Source: an uncultured Christensenella sp.
GTDB taxonomy: Bacteria; Bacillota; Clostridia; Christensenellales; UBA3700
NCBI GenBank assembly: GCA_910584975.1
Contig: CAJUEA010000001.1
Location: forward strand, 274,043 to 338,042
Reading direction: 5' to 3'
Length of the DNA: 64,000 nucleotides
Position numbers and translations under genes: made by a program. Positions 53,280 through 61,609 of this stretch are shown piece after piece. Position 1 is the stretch's first letter. Each line of letters opens with the position of its first letter. Under the pieces are notes generated by a model, which saw nothing but the letters and a program-made list of their open reading frames with translations, ran no database searches and was not told the origin of the DNA.

Positions 53280-53957
53280 ATGAAAGAAATGGTAAATATC
53301 TACATAATGGGTAAGCTTTATAGTGTGCCAGCTGAACTTACTATTATGAATGCTATGGAATATGCAGGATACAAGCATATTCGCGGTTGTGGTTGCAGAG
53401 CAGGTTTTTGCGGTGCTTGTGCCACTATTTACAGAATTGCTGGAGAAAGTGAGTTGAAATTTGCTTTGGCTTGTCAAACTAAGGTTGATAATAATATGTA
53501 TATTGCAAGTATTCCTTATTTCCCAACTCAAAAAGCACAATATGACATAAACGAAATTAAGCCAACAGAACAAATTATGATGCAACTATATCCAGAGATT
53601 TATAGCTGTATCGGTTGCAATGCTTGCACAAAAGCTTGCCCACAAAATTTGAATGTTATGCAATATATTGCTTATGCACAAAGGGCTGATTTTGCAAAGT
53701 GTGCTGAGGAATCATTTGACTGCGTATCTTGTGGTATGTGTTCAAATCGTTGCCCTGCAGGTATCTCACACAGACTTGTATCATTGCTTGCAAGGCGTTT
53801 AAACGGTAAGTACATTATGCCAAAAAGTGAGCATTTGGAAAAAAGAGTAAATGATATTTTGAATGGCGACTATCTTGAGATGCTTGAGAAAATCGCAAAC
53901 AAGCCTTTGAGTGAAATTGAAGAGCTTTACAATAACCGTGATATGGAACAAAAATAA
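53280..53957 (+). CDS. Soluble fumarate reductase iron-sulfur subunit (FrdB/TfrB-like)
   Basis: A 225-aa protein; RBS AGAGGATG. The N-terminal 2Fe-2S domain has CGCRAGFCGAC (37-47) and Cys65. The C-terminal helical dicluster domain has CIGCNACTKACP (110-121) and CVSCGMCSNRCP (148-159); all eight ligands are Cys, so two 4Fe-4S clusters are expected instead of the 4Fe/3Fe pair of respiratory enzymes. It has no CCG domain, unlike methanogen TfrB; the separate HdrB could take that part. No membrane-anchor genes (FrdC/FrdD) are present, so the enzyme should be cytoplasmic. 13 nt before the flavoprotein gene. Confidence 0.85.
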   Translation: MKEMVNIYIMGKLYSVPAELTIMNAMEYAGYKHIRGCGCRAGFCGACATIYRIAGESELKFALACQTKVDNNMYIASIPYFPTQKAQYDINEIKPTEQIMMQLYPEIYSCIGCNACTKACPQNLNVMQYIAYAQRADFAKCAEESFDCVSCGMCSNRCPAGISHRLVSLLARRLNGKYIMPKSEHLEKRVNDILNGDYLEMLEKIANKPLSEIEELYNNRDMEQK

Positions 53958-53970
53958 GGAGAGCGTGCAT

Positions 53971-55575
53971 ATGTATACTGATGAAATGTTAGAGTCAATG
54001 AAAAAAGTTGAACTTTCCCGTGAGGCAAGAATTGGTCAGGTACCAAAGCGTATGACTGCTGAGGAAAAAGATATTCTGCTTGCAGAAAATCATCCTGATT
54101 ATATTGAGAGTGCATTCACAACTCTTAGTGTTGGTGCAAACAAAGGTCAAAAAGTGCCTTGCGCTCTTGCTGATTTGTTGCAAGGAAAAAGCCGTGTTTT
54201 GGGCAAAAAGATTGATTTGAAAAATATCAAATATGAATCTGATGTGCTTATCATCGGTGGTGGTGGTTCTGGTGCGAGTGCTGCATTGGAAGCTTACAAC
54301 GCTGGTTGCAAAGTTGTTATGGTAACAAAACTTAGAATTGGCGATGCAAACACTATGATGGCTGAAGGTGGTATCCAAGCAGCTGACAAAGAAAATGACA
54401 GCCCTGCAACTCACTATCTTGATGCTTTTGGTGGTGGACACTTTACAAACAAGCCAGAGCTTTTGAAAAAATTGGTTTATAAAGCACCTGAGGCTATCAA
54501 ATGGCTAAATGATATGGGTGTTATGTTTGATAAGGACGAAAATGGCGTGATGGCTACAACTCCAGGTGGTGGTACTTCAAGAAACAGAATGCATGCTTGT
54601 GCAGATTATTCTGGTGCAGAAATTATGCGTGTTTTGCGTGACGAAGTTTGGAACAAAAACATTGAAGTTGTAGAGTTTACATCTGCAATCGAAATATTGA
54701 AGGATGACAAAGGAAATGCTGCTGGTGCAATTCTTTTGAATATGGAAACAGGCGAAGTTTCTGTTGCAAAAGCAAAAACTGTTGTTATTTGTACTGGTGG
54801 TGCAGGTCGTTTGCATTATCAAGATTTCCCAACTTCAAATCACTATGGTGCAACTGCAGATGGTTTGGTTTTGGCTTACAGAGCAGGTGCAGTTTTGCGT
54901 GATGCAGATTCAATTCAATATCATCCAACAGGTGTTGCTTATCCAGCTCAAATGCGTGGTGCTTTGGTTACAGAAAAAGTTAGAAGTATTGGAGCAATGC
55001 TTGTAAATGTAAATGGCGATGCATTTATGAATCCTCTTGAGTGTCGTGATGTAACTGCATCTTCAATCATTCGTGAGTGCAGAAGAGGCAATGGTGTTAA
55101 AACTCCTCTTGGCGACGCAATTTGGCTTGATAGCCCAATGATTGATATGATTCACGGCGAAGGATATCTTGAAAAGAAACTTCCTGGTATGCTTAGAATG
55201 TATCAAAAAATGGGTATTGATATGAGAAAAGAACCAATCCTTATTTATCCAACACTTCATTATCAAAATGGTGGTGTGGATGTAAATGCTGATAGTATGA
55301 CTACAACCGTAAACAATCTTTATGTTGCAGGTGAGGCAGCAGGTGGTGTTCACGGTAGAAACAGACTTATGGGCAACAGTTTGCTTGATGTTATCGTATT
55401 TGGTAGAAACGCTGGTCAATATGCAGCAGCTCGTGCGAAACAAACTGCTATGCCTGGCAAATTGAACTTTAACCATGTTGCTGCTTTTGACAAGGATGTT
55501 AAGGCTGCAGGTTTGAAGTACAAAGAGGAATCTCCAAAGCTATTGCCAAATTACAACAATATCAAAACACTTTAA
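53971..55575 (+). CDS. Fumarate reductase/succinate dehydrogenase-family flavoprotein, non-covalent FAD type
   Basis: A 534-aa flavoprotein; the ATG at 53971 follows GGAGAG. An N-terminal extension of about 85 residues precedes the FAD fold VLIIGGGGSGASAALEAYNA (92-111). Where FrdA/SdhA have the FAD-linking His (SHT-x-A-A-x-GG), this protein reads DANTMMAEGG (125-134), so FAD is probably non-covalent as in TfrA and L-aspartate oxidase. Catalytic elements are retained: YHPTG, LVTEKVRS, CRDVTASSII (proton-donor Arg), TLHYQNGGV and HGRNRLMGNSLLD. With fumarase following directly, fumarate to succinate is the likely reaction. Confidence 0.85.
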   Translation: MYTDEMLESMKKVELSREARIGQVPKRMTAEEKDILLAENHPDYIESAFTTLSVGANKGQKVPCALADLLQGKSRVLGKKIDLKNIKYESDVLIIGGGGSGASAALEAYNAGCKVVMVTKLRIGDANTMMAEGGIQAADKENDSPATHYLDAFGGGHFTNKPELLKKLVYKAPEAIKWLNDMGVMFDKDENGVMATTPGGGTSRNRMHACADYSGAEIMRVLRDEVWNKNIEVVEFTSAIEILKDDKGNAAGAILLNMETGEVSVAKAKTVVICTGGAGRLHYQDFPTSNHYGATADGLVLAYRAGAVLRDADSIQYHPTGVAYPAQMRGALVTEKVRSIGAMLVNVNGDAFMNPLECRDVTASSIIRECRRGNGVKTPLGDAIWLDSPMIDMIHGEGYLEKKLPGMLRMYQKMGIDMRKEPILIYPTLHYQNGGVDVNADSMTTTVNNLYVAGEAAGGVHGRNRLMGNSLLDVIVFGRNAGQYAAARAKQTAMPGKLNFNHVAAFDKDVKAAGLKYKEESPKLLPNYNNIKTL

Positions 55576-55587
55576 TTTGAGGTTAAT

Positions 55588-56430
55588 ATGAGAGAGTTAA
55601 ATGTAAAAGAGATTACTTGTGCCTTGCGTGAAATGGCAATAAGTATCAATCATCAGCTATCGCCAGATATGTGTGAATTGCTTAACAATTCTGACAGCAA
55701 AGAGGAATCACCTCTTGGCAAGCAAATTTTAGGACAACTTAAGGAGAATATGCAAATTGCAAAGGATGAAATGATTCCTATCTGTCAAGATACTGGTATG
55801 GCTGTTGTGTTTGCAGAAATCGGTCAAGATGTTCATTTGATTGGTGGCAATCTTGAGGATGCTATCAATGAGGGAATAAGACAAGGCTATGTGGATGGTT
55901 ATTTGAGAAAATCTGTGGTTGCTGACCCTATTCAAAGAGTAAACACAAAGGATAACACTCCTGCCGTTATTCACTATTCAATTGTTCCTGGCGATAAGGT
56001 TAAACTTACTTTGTCTCCAAAAGGTTTTGGCAGTGAAAATATGAGTAAAGTGTATATGCTTAAGCCTGCACAAGGTATTGAAGGGGTTAAAGAGGCAGTT
56101 TTGACAGCTGTTAAAGAGGCTGGACCAAATGCTTGTCCTCCAATCGTTGTTGGTGTAGGCATTGGTGGAACTTTTGAAAAATGTGCTATCCTTGCAAAAA
56201 AAGCTTTGACAAGAAATGCACTTTCTCACAATCAAATCCCTTATGTAAAAGAACTTGAAATTGAACTTTTGGAAAAAATCAACAATTTGGGCATAGGTCC
56301 TGCAGGTTTGGGTGGAAGAATTACTGCACTTGCCGTAAATGTTGAAACTTATCCTACTCATATCGCTGGTCTTCCAGTTGGTATAAACATCTGTTGTCAT
56401 GTTAACAGACACATTTCTCGTGAACTATAA
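55588..56430 (+). CDS. Class I fumarate hydratase, alpha subunit
   Basis: A 280-aa iron-sulfur hydro-lyase subunit. Cluster ligands are Cys66 in PICQDTGMAVVF, Cys in GPNACPPIVVGVGIGG and a Cys near the end (ICCHVNRH). It is the N-terminal half of the two-subunit fumarase/tartrate dehydratase family, with an oxygen-labile 4Fe-4S cluster. 12 nt after the flavoprotein gene and 10 nt before the beta subunit. Operon context favours malate-fumarate over tartrate. Confidence 0.92.
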   Translation: MRELNVKEITCALREMAISINHQLSPDMCELLNNSDSKEESPLGKQILGQLKENMQIAKDEMIPICQDTGMAVVFAEIGQDVHLIGGNLEDAINEGIRQGYVDGYLRKSVVADPIQRVNTKDNTPAVIHYSIVPGDKVKLTLSPKGFGSENMSKVYMLKPAQGIEGVKEAVLTAVKEAGPNACPPIVVGVGIGGTFEKCAILAKKALTRNALSHNQIPYVKELEIELLEKINNLGIGPAGLGGRITALAVNVETYPTHIAGLPVGINICCHVNRHISREL

Positions 56431-56440
56431 GGAGGGCTTT

Positions 56441-56989
56441 ATGGATATCAGATTGAACACTCCTCTTACTCGTGAGGATACTGCAAAGCTTACAGCAGGC
56501 GATTATGTTTATTTAAGTGGTACTATTTACACTGCAAGAGATGCTGCACATGCAAGAATGAGTGAAACTTTGGATAAAGGTGAAAGTTTGCCCGTGGATT
56601 GGAAGAATAATATCGTTTATTATTTAGGACCTACTCCTGCAAGACCTGGTAAAGTTATCGGTTCTGCTGGCCCAACAACTGCAAGTCGTATGGATAAATA
56701 TGCTCCAAGACTTTTGGATATGGGCATGATTGGTATGATTGGCAAAGGAAAAAGGACAAAAGAAGTTTTGGATGCTGTTGTAAGAAATGGTGGTGTTTAT
56801 TTTGCTGCTGTTGGTGGTGCAGGTGCATTGCTTTCAAAATGCATTAAAAGTGCAGAAGTTGTTGCTTATGATGACTTAGGCACAGAGGCAATTCGTAAAT
56901 TGGAAGTGGAAAATTTGCCTGTTATTGTTGTGGCAGACTGCAAAGGTAACAACCTTTATGAAACTGCAACCGAACAATATAAAAAATAA
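56441..56989 (+). CDS. Class I fumarate hydratase, beta subunit
   Basis: A 182-aa C-terminal-type subunit; the ATG at 56441 follows AGGAGGG. LTAGDYVYLSGTIYTARDAA, YYLGPTPARPGKVIGSAGPT and MIGKGKRT are the family signatures, with ten residues of Gly-rich FAAVGGAGALL near the end. It completes the fumarase and closes the operon. Confidence 0.92.
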   Translation: MDIRLNTPLTREDTAKLTAGDYVYLSGTIYTARDAAHARMSETLDKGESLPVDWKNNIVYYLGPTPARPGKVIGSAGPTTASRMDKYAPRLLDMGMIGMIGKGKRTKEVLDAVVRNGGVYFAAVGGAGALLSKCIKSAEVVAYDDLGTEAIRKLEVENLPVIVVADCKGNNLYETATEQYKK

Positions 56990-57066
56990 TACATATAATT
57001 GTAAAAGTAATAGTGCAGTGTTGCAAAAGTATTTTTAAATTTTGCAAAAGTCAGTCAAAATTTAGC

Positions 57067-57108
57067 TACGGCAATATTGCCGTACTGCTTGCTGCTGAGC
57101 AAGCAGTA
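57067..57108. other. Two overlapping palindromes after the fumarase genes
   Basis: A perfect 18-bp palindrome TACGGCAATATTGCCGTA (57067-57084) shares two bases with an 11-bp hairpin TACTGCTTGCT-GCTG-AGCAAGCAGTA (57083-57108). It is GC-rich compared with its surroundings and has no T-run. It could be a 3'-end stabilising structure, a non-canonical terminator or a small palindromic repeat. Confidence 0.6.
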
Positions 57109-57265
57109 TTAATCTTTTGAATAGTTTAAAAAATCATTTTAAGCTATTTAAGTTTTTATTTTAAAATTAATAATAAACTTTATATATCAAATTATTTTTA
57201 ATTTGACAAACAGACGGAAATAATTAGCTAAACAATATTAAAATTCATTATATTTTGGAGAGAAT

Positions 57266-58705
57266 ATGAAAAAATTACTATCTATTTTATTATGTTTGGT
57301 ACTTGTAGTAACCAGTTGTGCATTACTTGTAGGTTGTAGCAGTGATAAAGGTGCTGCAACATTGTATGCAAACAACCTTGTTAACGAAATTACAAACGAG
57401 GGCGATGATTACATAATCACTTTGAATGGTGAGCATAGTGTTGACACTTTGATTTTGGAAGAAAAAACAGACAATGTCAATTCTTTTGGTGTTTATGGTT
57501 ATGACAAGGATGACAAACCTTGCTTGATTTACAGACAAAACAGAATTGACAAGTATAGAGTTTGTGCTTTGGATGCTATGGTTACCAGCAAGTTGAAAAT
57601 TGAAATTTTTGATAAAAAAGGCAAAGTTAAAATTGACAATATCGAAGTTTATGACAGCAGTGCATCAAAAAGAGAAGCTCCTTTCAGAGTGACTGAGTAT
57701 TTGATGTCAACTGACCAAAAATTGCAAAACAACAGAAATAATAGCGAATTGTATGAACACTTGAAGGTTGTTACTGATCTTGTTTTGATTGGCGAAATTA
57801 GTATGGATGCACAAGGTAATGTAATTTGCAATGAAGGTGCTGAAGATTTTGCAAGTGATATGGCAATTTTGAATGAGTTTAAAACAAAAATCAAAAATCC
57901 TAACATGAAAATTATTGCAAGTGTTGATATTCAGTCAAACACTATTCCTGCTGATGTAAAAGATAAATACAAAAACAAAGAAGTTTACAAATGGATTAAG
58001 AAAAATCTTGCAACAATTTCTTCAAATTTGACTGCTTTTGCAAATCAATATGGCTTAGATGGTATTGACTTGGATTGGCAATATCCAGAAAACGGAACAC
58101 AATGGAACTGGTATTCAAAATTGATTGTTGAACTTGGAAACAAGCTTAAGGCTGACAACAAAATTTTGACTGCTACACTAAGACCAAATGCCTGCAGTTT
58201 ATCTAAAAAAGCAAGAACTGCTTTGGAATATGTAAACTTGATGACTTATGATATGTTTGACGAAAGAGGCGAGCATTCATCAAATTACGAGACTTGCAGA
58301 CATTCAGTTGAAGAGTTTATGAAAAAATCTAAGTTTACTGCTGATAAAATCACATTGGGTATTCCTTTTTATGGAAGAACAACCAATCAATCTATCATAA
58401 TTTTTGAGTATGGCGAGTATTTTGGCAAAAAAGCTGACACTGAAATTGACAAGTGGGTAAACAAGATTTACAACTACAAATATCTTGATAAAGATGGCAT
58501 TGAAAAATATAGCGAAGTTTATTATAATGGCTATGCAATGATTCGTGATAAAGTTACATATGCTTTGGCAAGTGGCTTGGGTGGTGTTTCAATTTTCAGA
58601 TTATCCTATGATATTTCTTCAAAAAGAGAATATTCATTGCACAACGCAGTTGCAGAGGCTATTGAAAGAGCTATGCCAAAAGCTACTTCTACAAGCGCAA
58701 AATAA
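57266..58705 (+). CDS. GH18-like lipoprotein with the catalytic Glu replaced by Gln
   Basis: A 479-aa lipoprotein; RBS GGAGAG. The signal (MKKLLSILLCLVLVVTSCAL) ends with the lipobox LVGC, Cys24. An N-terminal beta-sandwich-like part (30-135) precedes a GH18 TIM barrel (about 140-470). The barrel signature is YGLDGIDLDWQYPENG: residues Asp265, Asp268 and Asp270 of DxxDxDxE are kept but the proton-donating Glu is Gln272 (codon CAA). The later GH18 motifs LMTYDMFDERG and ITLGIPFYGR are intact. Without Glu it should not hydrolyse chitin-type glycans and may be a surface lectin for GlcNAc polymers. Single-gene unit ending in a bidirectional terminator. Confidence 0.85.
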   Translation: MKKLLSILLCLVLVVTSCALLVGCSSDKGAATLYANNLVNEITNEGDDYIITLNGEHSVDTLILEEKTDNVNSFGVYGYDKDDKPCLIYRQNRIDKYRVCALDAMVTSKLKIEIFDKKGKVKIDNIEVYDSSASKREAPFRVTEYLMSTDQKLQNNRNNSELYEHLKVVTDLVLIGEISMDAQGNVICNEGAEDFASDMAILNEFKTKIKNPNMKIIASVDIQSNTIPADVKDKYKNKEVYKWIKKNLATISSNLTAFANQYGLDGIDLDWQYPENGTQWNWYSKLIVELGNKLKADNKILTATLRPNACSLSKKARTALEYVNLMTYDMFDERGEHSSNYETCRHSVEEFMKKSKFTADKITLGIPFYGRTTNQSIIIFEYGEYFGKKADTEIDKWVNKIYNYKYLDKDGIEKYSEVYYNGYAMIRDKVTYALASGLGGVSIFRLSYDISSKREYSLHNAVAEAIERAMPKATSTSAK

Positions 58706-58714
58706 TAAAAAAAT

Positions 58715-58734
58715 CCGTCAAAAATCGGTATTAA
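58715..58734 (-). repeat. Copy of the dispersed CCGATTTTTGA motif (minus orientation)
   Basis: Reads TTAATACCGATTTTTGACGG on the minus strand, between the GH18 stop and its terminator; closest to the copy at 28647. Confidence 0.5.
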
Positions 58735-58736
58735 TT

Positions 58737-58768
58737 AAAAAAGATAGGTTGATTTACCTATCTTTTTT
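58737..58768. terminator. Bidirectional terminator between the GH18-like and zinc-ribbon genes
   Basis: 13-bp perfect stem AAAAAAGATAGGT with its complement and a 6-nt loop. Confidence 0.88.
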
Positions 58769-58845
58769 GTGTTAATGCTTAGTGAAAACTGGATATCTTG
58801 TTGAAAAATCATTGTTGCCAAAAAAGTTTTTTGCGTTTTTTGATT

Positions 58846-59205
58846 TTAAAATACTCCTACTTTGTCAAGCACAATAAGTGTTACAACAGTCACAAACACA
58901 ATTGCAACAATTATGGCAAATGCAATAAGCACTTTTTTGCCTGTTTTGCTAACTTTGTTTACTATGATGTCTTTTTGTTCTTGCTTTTTTGTCATATATT
59001 TTTTCACAAAATCAAGTTGTTTTTCTGAAAAATCCAAAATTTTATCAAGATTGCTTTTGCCGTATTTATTTTTGTTCACAACAAATTTGCTACCACAATA
59101 TTGGCAAGTGGCATTTTCCTTAGTTTCGTCAAATTGCAATTCCCCGCTGCAATGTGGACATTTTGTGCTGATAAAATCATCTTTATCATTATTAAAAAAT
59201 TTCAT
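58846..59205 (-). CDS. Zinc-ribbon protein with C-terminal TM segment
   Basis: A 119-aa protein. A zinc ribbon CPHC-x15-CQYC (16-19 and 34-37 approx.) is followed by a charged helical linker (NLDKILDFSEKQLDFVKKYM) and a C-terminal TM helix (about 91-115), giving a tail-anchored topology with the ribbon in the cytoplasm. Function unknown; downstream of tag by 18 bp on the same strand, so co-transcribed. Confidence 0.65.
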   Translation of the reverse strand: MKFFNNDKDDFISTKCPHCSGELQFDETKENATCQYCGSKFVVNKNKYGKSNLDKILDFSEKQLDFVKKYMTKKQEQKDIIVNKVSKTGKKVLIAFAIIVAIVFVTVVTLIVLDKVGVF

Positions 59206-59223
59206 TTGAAATATACTTCTTTG

Positions 59224-59796
59224 TCAGTCCTTCCATTTTGGATTTGTCTCAAGTATTTTTGCAAAAATAGGGCAGTCCTCTTTGTGTGCTCCTTTTAAAT
59301 ATCCTGTGCTCAGTAAAAATTCTCCAACAATTTCTCCTCCGACAAACTTAAAATGTTTTTTGAAAAGTTTTGCCCATTCTTGTTTTGAAAGAGGATGATT
59401 TGCGTCAAGCCAGTTTTCAAAACTGCCATATTGTTTTTGCAGTTCAAGCACAACTTTTGCGTTATAAATGACTGCATTAATTTTCAGTTTGTTTCGGATA
59501 ATACCACTATCCTGCAATAGTCTTTCAACATCTTTTTCGCTGTAAGTTGCAATTTTCTGAATGTCAAAATTGTCAAATGCTTTGCGAAAATTATCTTGCT
59601 TTTTCAGCATTGTAATCCAAGATAATCCTGCTTGATTAATTTCCAAAATAAGTCTGCCAAACAATTCATTGTCGTTATGAATAGGAAATCCGTATTGAGT
59701 ATCGTGGTATTTTTTATTCAGTTCTTTTACTTCGCCATCCTGTAAGTTTTCAATGTAATCGCAGTAAGAAAAAACTATTGGTTGATTATCTGACAT
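59224..59796 (-). CDS. tag: DNA-3-methyladenine glycosylase I
   Basis: Tag (190 aa) removes 3-methyladenine from alkylated DNA. KKYHDTQYGFPIHNDNELFG, LEINQAGLSWITMLKKQDNF and DSGIIRNKLKINAVIYNAK match the family's HhH-fold core, and the C-terminus holds the FVGGEIVGEFLLSTGYLKGA and HKEDCP segments with His and Cys zinc ligands. The N-terminal Cys-x-W zinc motif is altered: SYCDYIENL instead of the usual CPW. RBS GTGAGG. Confidence 0.88.
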   Translation of the reverse strand: MSDNQPIVFSYCDYIENLQDGEVKELNKKYHDTQYGFPIHNDNELFGRLILEINQAGLSWITMLKKQDNFRKAFDNFDIQKIATYSEKDVERLLQDSGIIRNKLKINAVIYNAKVVLELQKQYGSFENWLDANHPLSKQEWAKLFKKHFKFVGGEIVGEFLLSTGYLKGAHKEDCPIFAKILETNPKWKD

Positions 59797-60023
59797 TTTA
59801 GCCTCACATTTTTTCTAATTATATCATTTATTTGCTATAAAAGTCAATATATGTGAGATATTGATTTTGGCATTGTTTATTTTTTTATAAATAGTCTTGT
59901 ATTAAAAAATAAAGGCTACTATCCTTGTGAAATGAAATTTTACTCATTTTCTGACTATTGCAAAAATATTTAATAAGTGTTATAATATCATAAAGGATAA
60001 ATTTTTTATTTTTTGGAGGAATT

Positions 60024-60623
60024 ATGAATTATAAGGATTTTTATTGGATAAGACAACCAAAAAGTTTTGAATTGAAAGATGATATTTTAAAAATTGAAAC
60101 AAATCCACATACGGATTTGTGGCAAAGGACTTATTATCATTTTCGCAATGACAATGCTCCAATGTTTGTTATGGATACAGAACAAGAGTTTTTCAGTTTT
60201 GTTGTAAAAACGCATTTCAGCGAAACTAATCACAGATTTGACCAATGTGGCGTAATAGTTTATCTTGACAGCGAAAACTGGTTGAAATGTTCTGTGGAAT
60301 ATGAAAATGAAATTTTTCAACATCTTGGCAGTGTGGTTACCAACAATGGTTTTTCCGATTGGGCTACAACAACTACTCCCGCAAATGTTAAGTGTATGTG
60401 GTATAGATTAAGCAGGCGAGGGGATGATTTTTGTTTTGAAAATTCTTTTGACGGCATAAATTTTTCGCAAATGAGAATTTGCCATTTGTCAAAAGCCACC
60501 AAAAAAATTAGGTTTGGTGTTTATGCGTGCTCTCCAGAAGACTCCTCCTTTACGGCTGTTTTCAGTGAAATGCAAATTACATCTTGCAAGTGGCAAGCAC
60601 ATAATGGTCAGCAACCTGACTAA
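60024..60623 (+). CDS. DUF1349 (concanavalin-like) protein
   Basis: A 199-aa single-domain protein; RBS GGAGG. The order KDFYWIRQPKSFELKDDILK, TDLWQRTYYHFRNDNAPMFV, FDQCGVIVYLDSENWLKCSV, WYRLSRRGDDFCFENSFDG and IRFGVYACSPEDSSFTAVFS is the DUF1349 pattern, a beta-jelly roll related to laminin/LamG lectins. It is cytoplasmic by lack of a signal. Sugar or nucleotide-sugar binding has been suggested for the fold; no activity is known to me. Confidence 0.8.
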   Translation: MNYKDFYWIRQPKSFELKDDILKIETNPHTDLWQRTYYHFRNDNAPMFVMDTEQEFFSFVVKTHFSETNHRFDQCGVIVYLDSENWLKCSVEYENEIFQHLGSVVTNNGFSDWATTTTPANVKCMWYRLSRRGDDFCFENSFDGINFSQMRICHLSKATKKIRFGVYACSPEDSSFTAVFSEMQITSCKWQAHNGQQPD

Positions 60624-60655
60624 GCACATAAAATTATAGAATTGGAGGAAAAGTT

Positions 60656-61072
60656 ATGAGTTTTGAAATTACTATGATTGCAATAACAAGTATATTGTTT
60701 GGTGCATTGTATTTATATCTTATTTTTGCTATGTTTGGCAAATGTGGCAATATGCTTAGGGGATATTGCACAACTTGTACAAATCGCACTGAAGAAAATA
60801 AAAATCAGCAACTTTATGTAAAAAGATGTTATGCACTAAAAAATTTGATTATTTCTGCATTTGTGCATAGTAGTATTTTATGTTTGATTTTTAAACAATA
60901 TATTGCTTGCATTGTTTTGTTTGCTATGACCTTTGTTTCTTGGGGAATTATTGAACTTGTTCTTGCAAAATGCACAAAATATCAATTAGCAAAAGCAGAA
61001 ATTTCTGATGATAAAAGAATGCAGGATTATTTTGATAGTCTGCAAAATAATGATAAAAATGATGAGAGTTAG
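60656..61072 (+). CDS. Small three-TM membrane protein, DUF3784-like
   Basis: A 138-aa protein 32 bp after the DUF1349 gene; RBS GGAGG. TM segments at about 4-24, 62-78 and 84-105 and a polar loop MFGKCGNMLRGYCTTCTNRT resemble the DUF3784 layout (a KxLIAGYN-type loop after TM1). The loop has three cysteines. It is similar in build to the next gene, so probably a diverged tandem duplicate. Confidence 0.5.
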   Translation: MSFEITMIAITSILFGALYLYLIFAMFGKCGNMLRGYCTTCTNRTEENKNQQLYVKRCYALKNLIISAFVHSSILCLIFKQYIACIVLFAMTFVSWGIIELVLAKCTKYQLAKAEISDDKRMQDYFDSLQNNDKNDES

Positions 61073-61172
61073 CATTTTGTTATTAAAGTTTAATTTCAAA
61101 TTAAAGTATTTGAAATTATTATAATAAAAATTATAAAATTTAATCATTATTGATTAAGTAGGGAGGGAAACT

Positions 61173-61586
61173 ATGGATATTGAAAGCATTATTATTTTGG
61201 CATTTTGCCCTGTGCTTTTGCCATTTTACATTTTTGCAATTTTATTGATGTTTGGAATTGGTGGTAAATTGCTGTCAGGATTCAACATTTCCAAATCGGA
61301 GACAACTGCCAAAGAAGAGTATATGTTTATTGCAAGAAGAGCAGGTATCGGTGTGTTTATCGTGCTGGCAATGTTACACACAATAATAGTACTTATGGTG
61401 TTAAAGCTTTATATTTGGGGTGGAGTAATGATTGGATTGGCTGTCGCTTTTATAATTGCCTTTTTACTTTACATGAACAACAAAAAAATGAAAGAAAAAC
61501 TTCAAGCAGTCATTGACGGCATGGAAAATCAAAATAATCAAAAAGAGGAAAACTATGAGAGCAACACCAACGGAGAAACGAATTAG
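61173..61586 (+). CDS. Small three-TM membrane protein, DUF3784-like
   Basis: A 137-aa protein; RBS GGGAGGG. TM1 about 5-30, then GGKLLSGFNISKSETTAKEE, the loop expected for DUF3784 proteins, and TM2/TM3 at about 60-105, ending in a polar Asn/Glu-rich tail. Related in layout to the preceding gene. Confidence 0.55.
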   Translation: MDIESIIILAFCPVLLPFYIFAILLMFGIGGKLLSGFNISKSETTAKEEYMFIARRAGIGVFIVLAMLHTIIVLMVLKLYIWGGVMIGLAVAFIIAFLLYMNNKKMKEKLQAVIDGMENQNNQKEENYESNTNGETN

Positions 61587-61609
61587 CTTGTGTTTGGATA
61601 GTTCAATAA

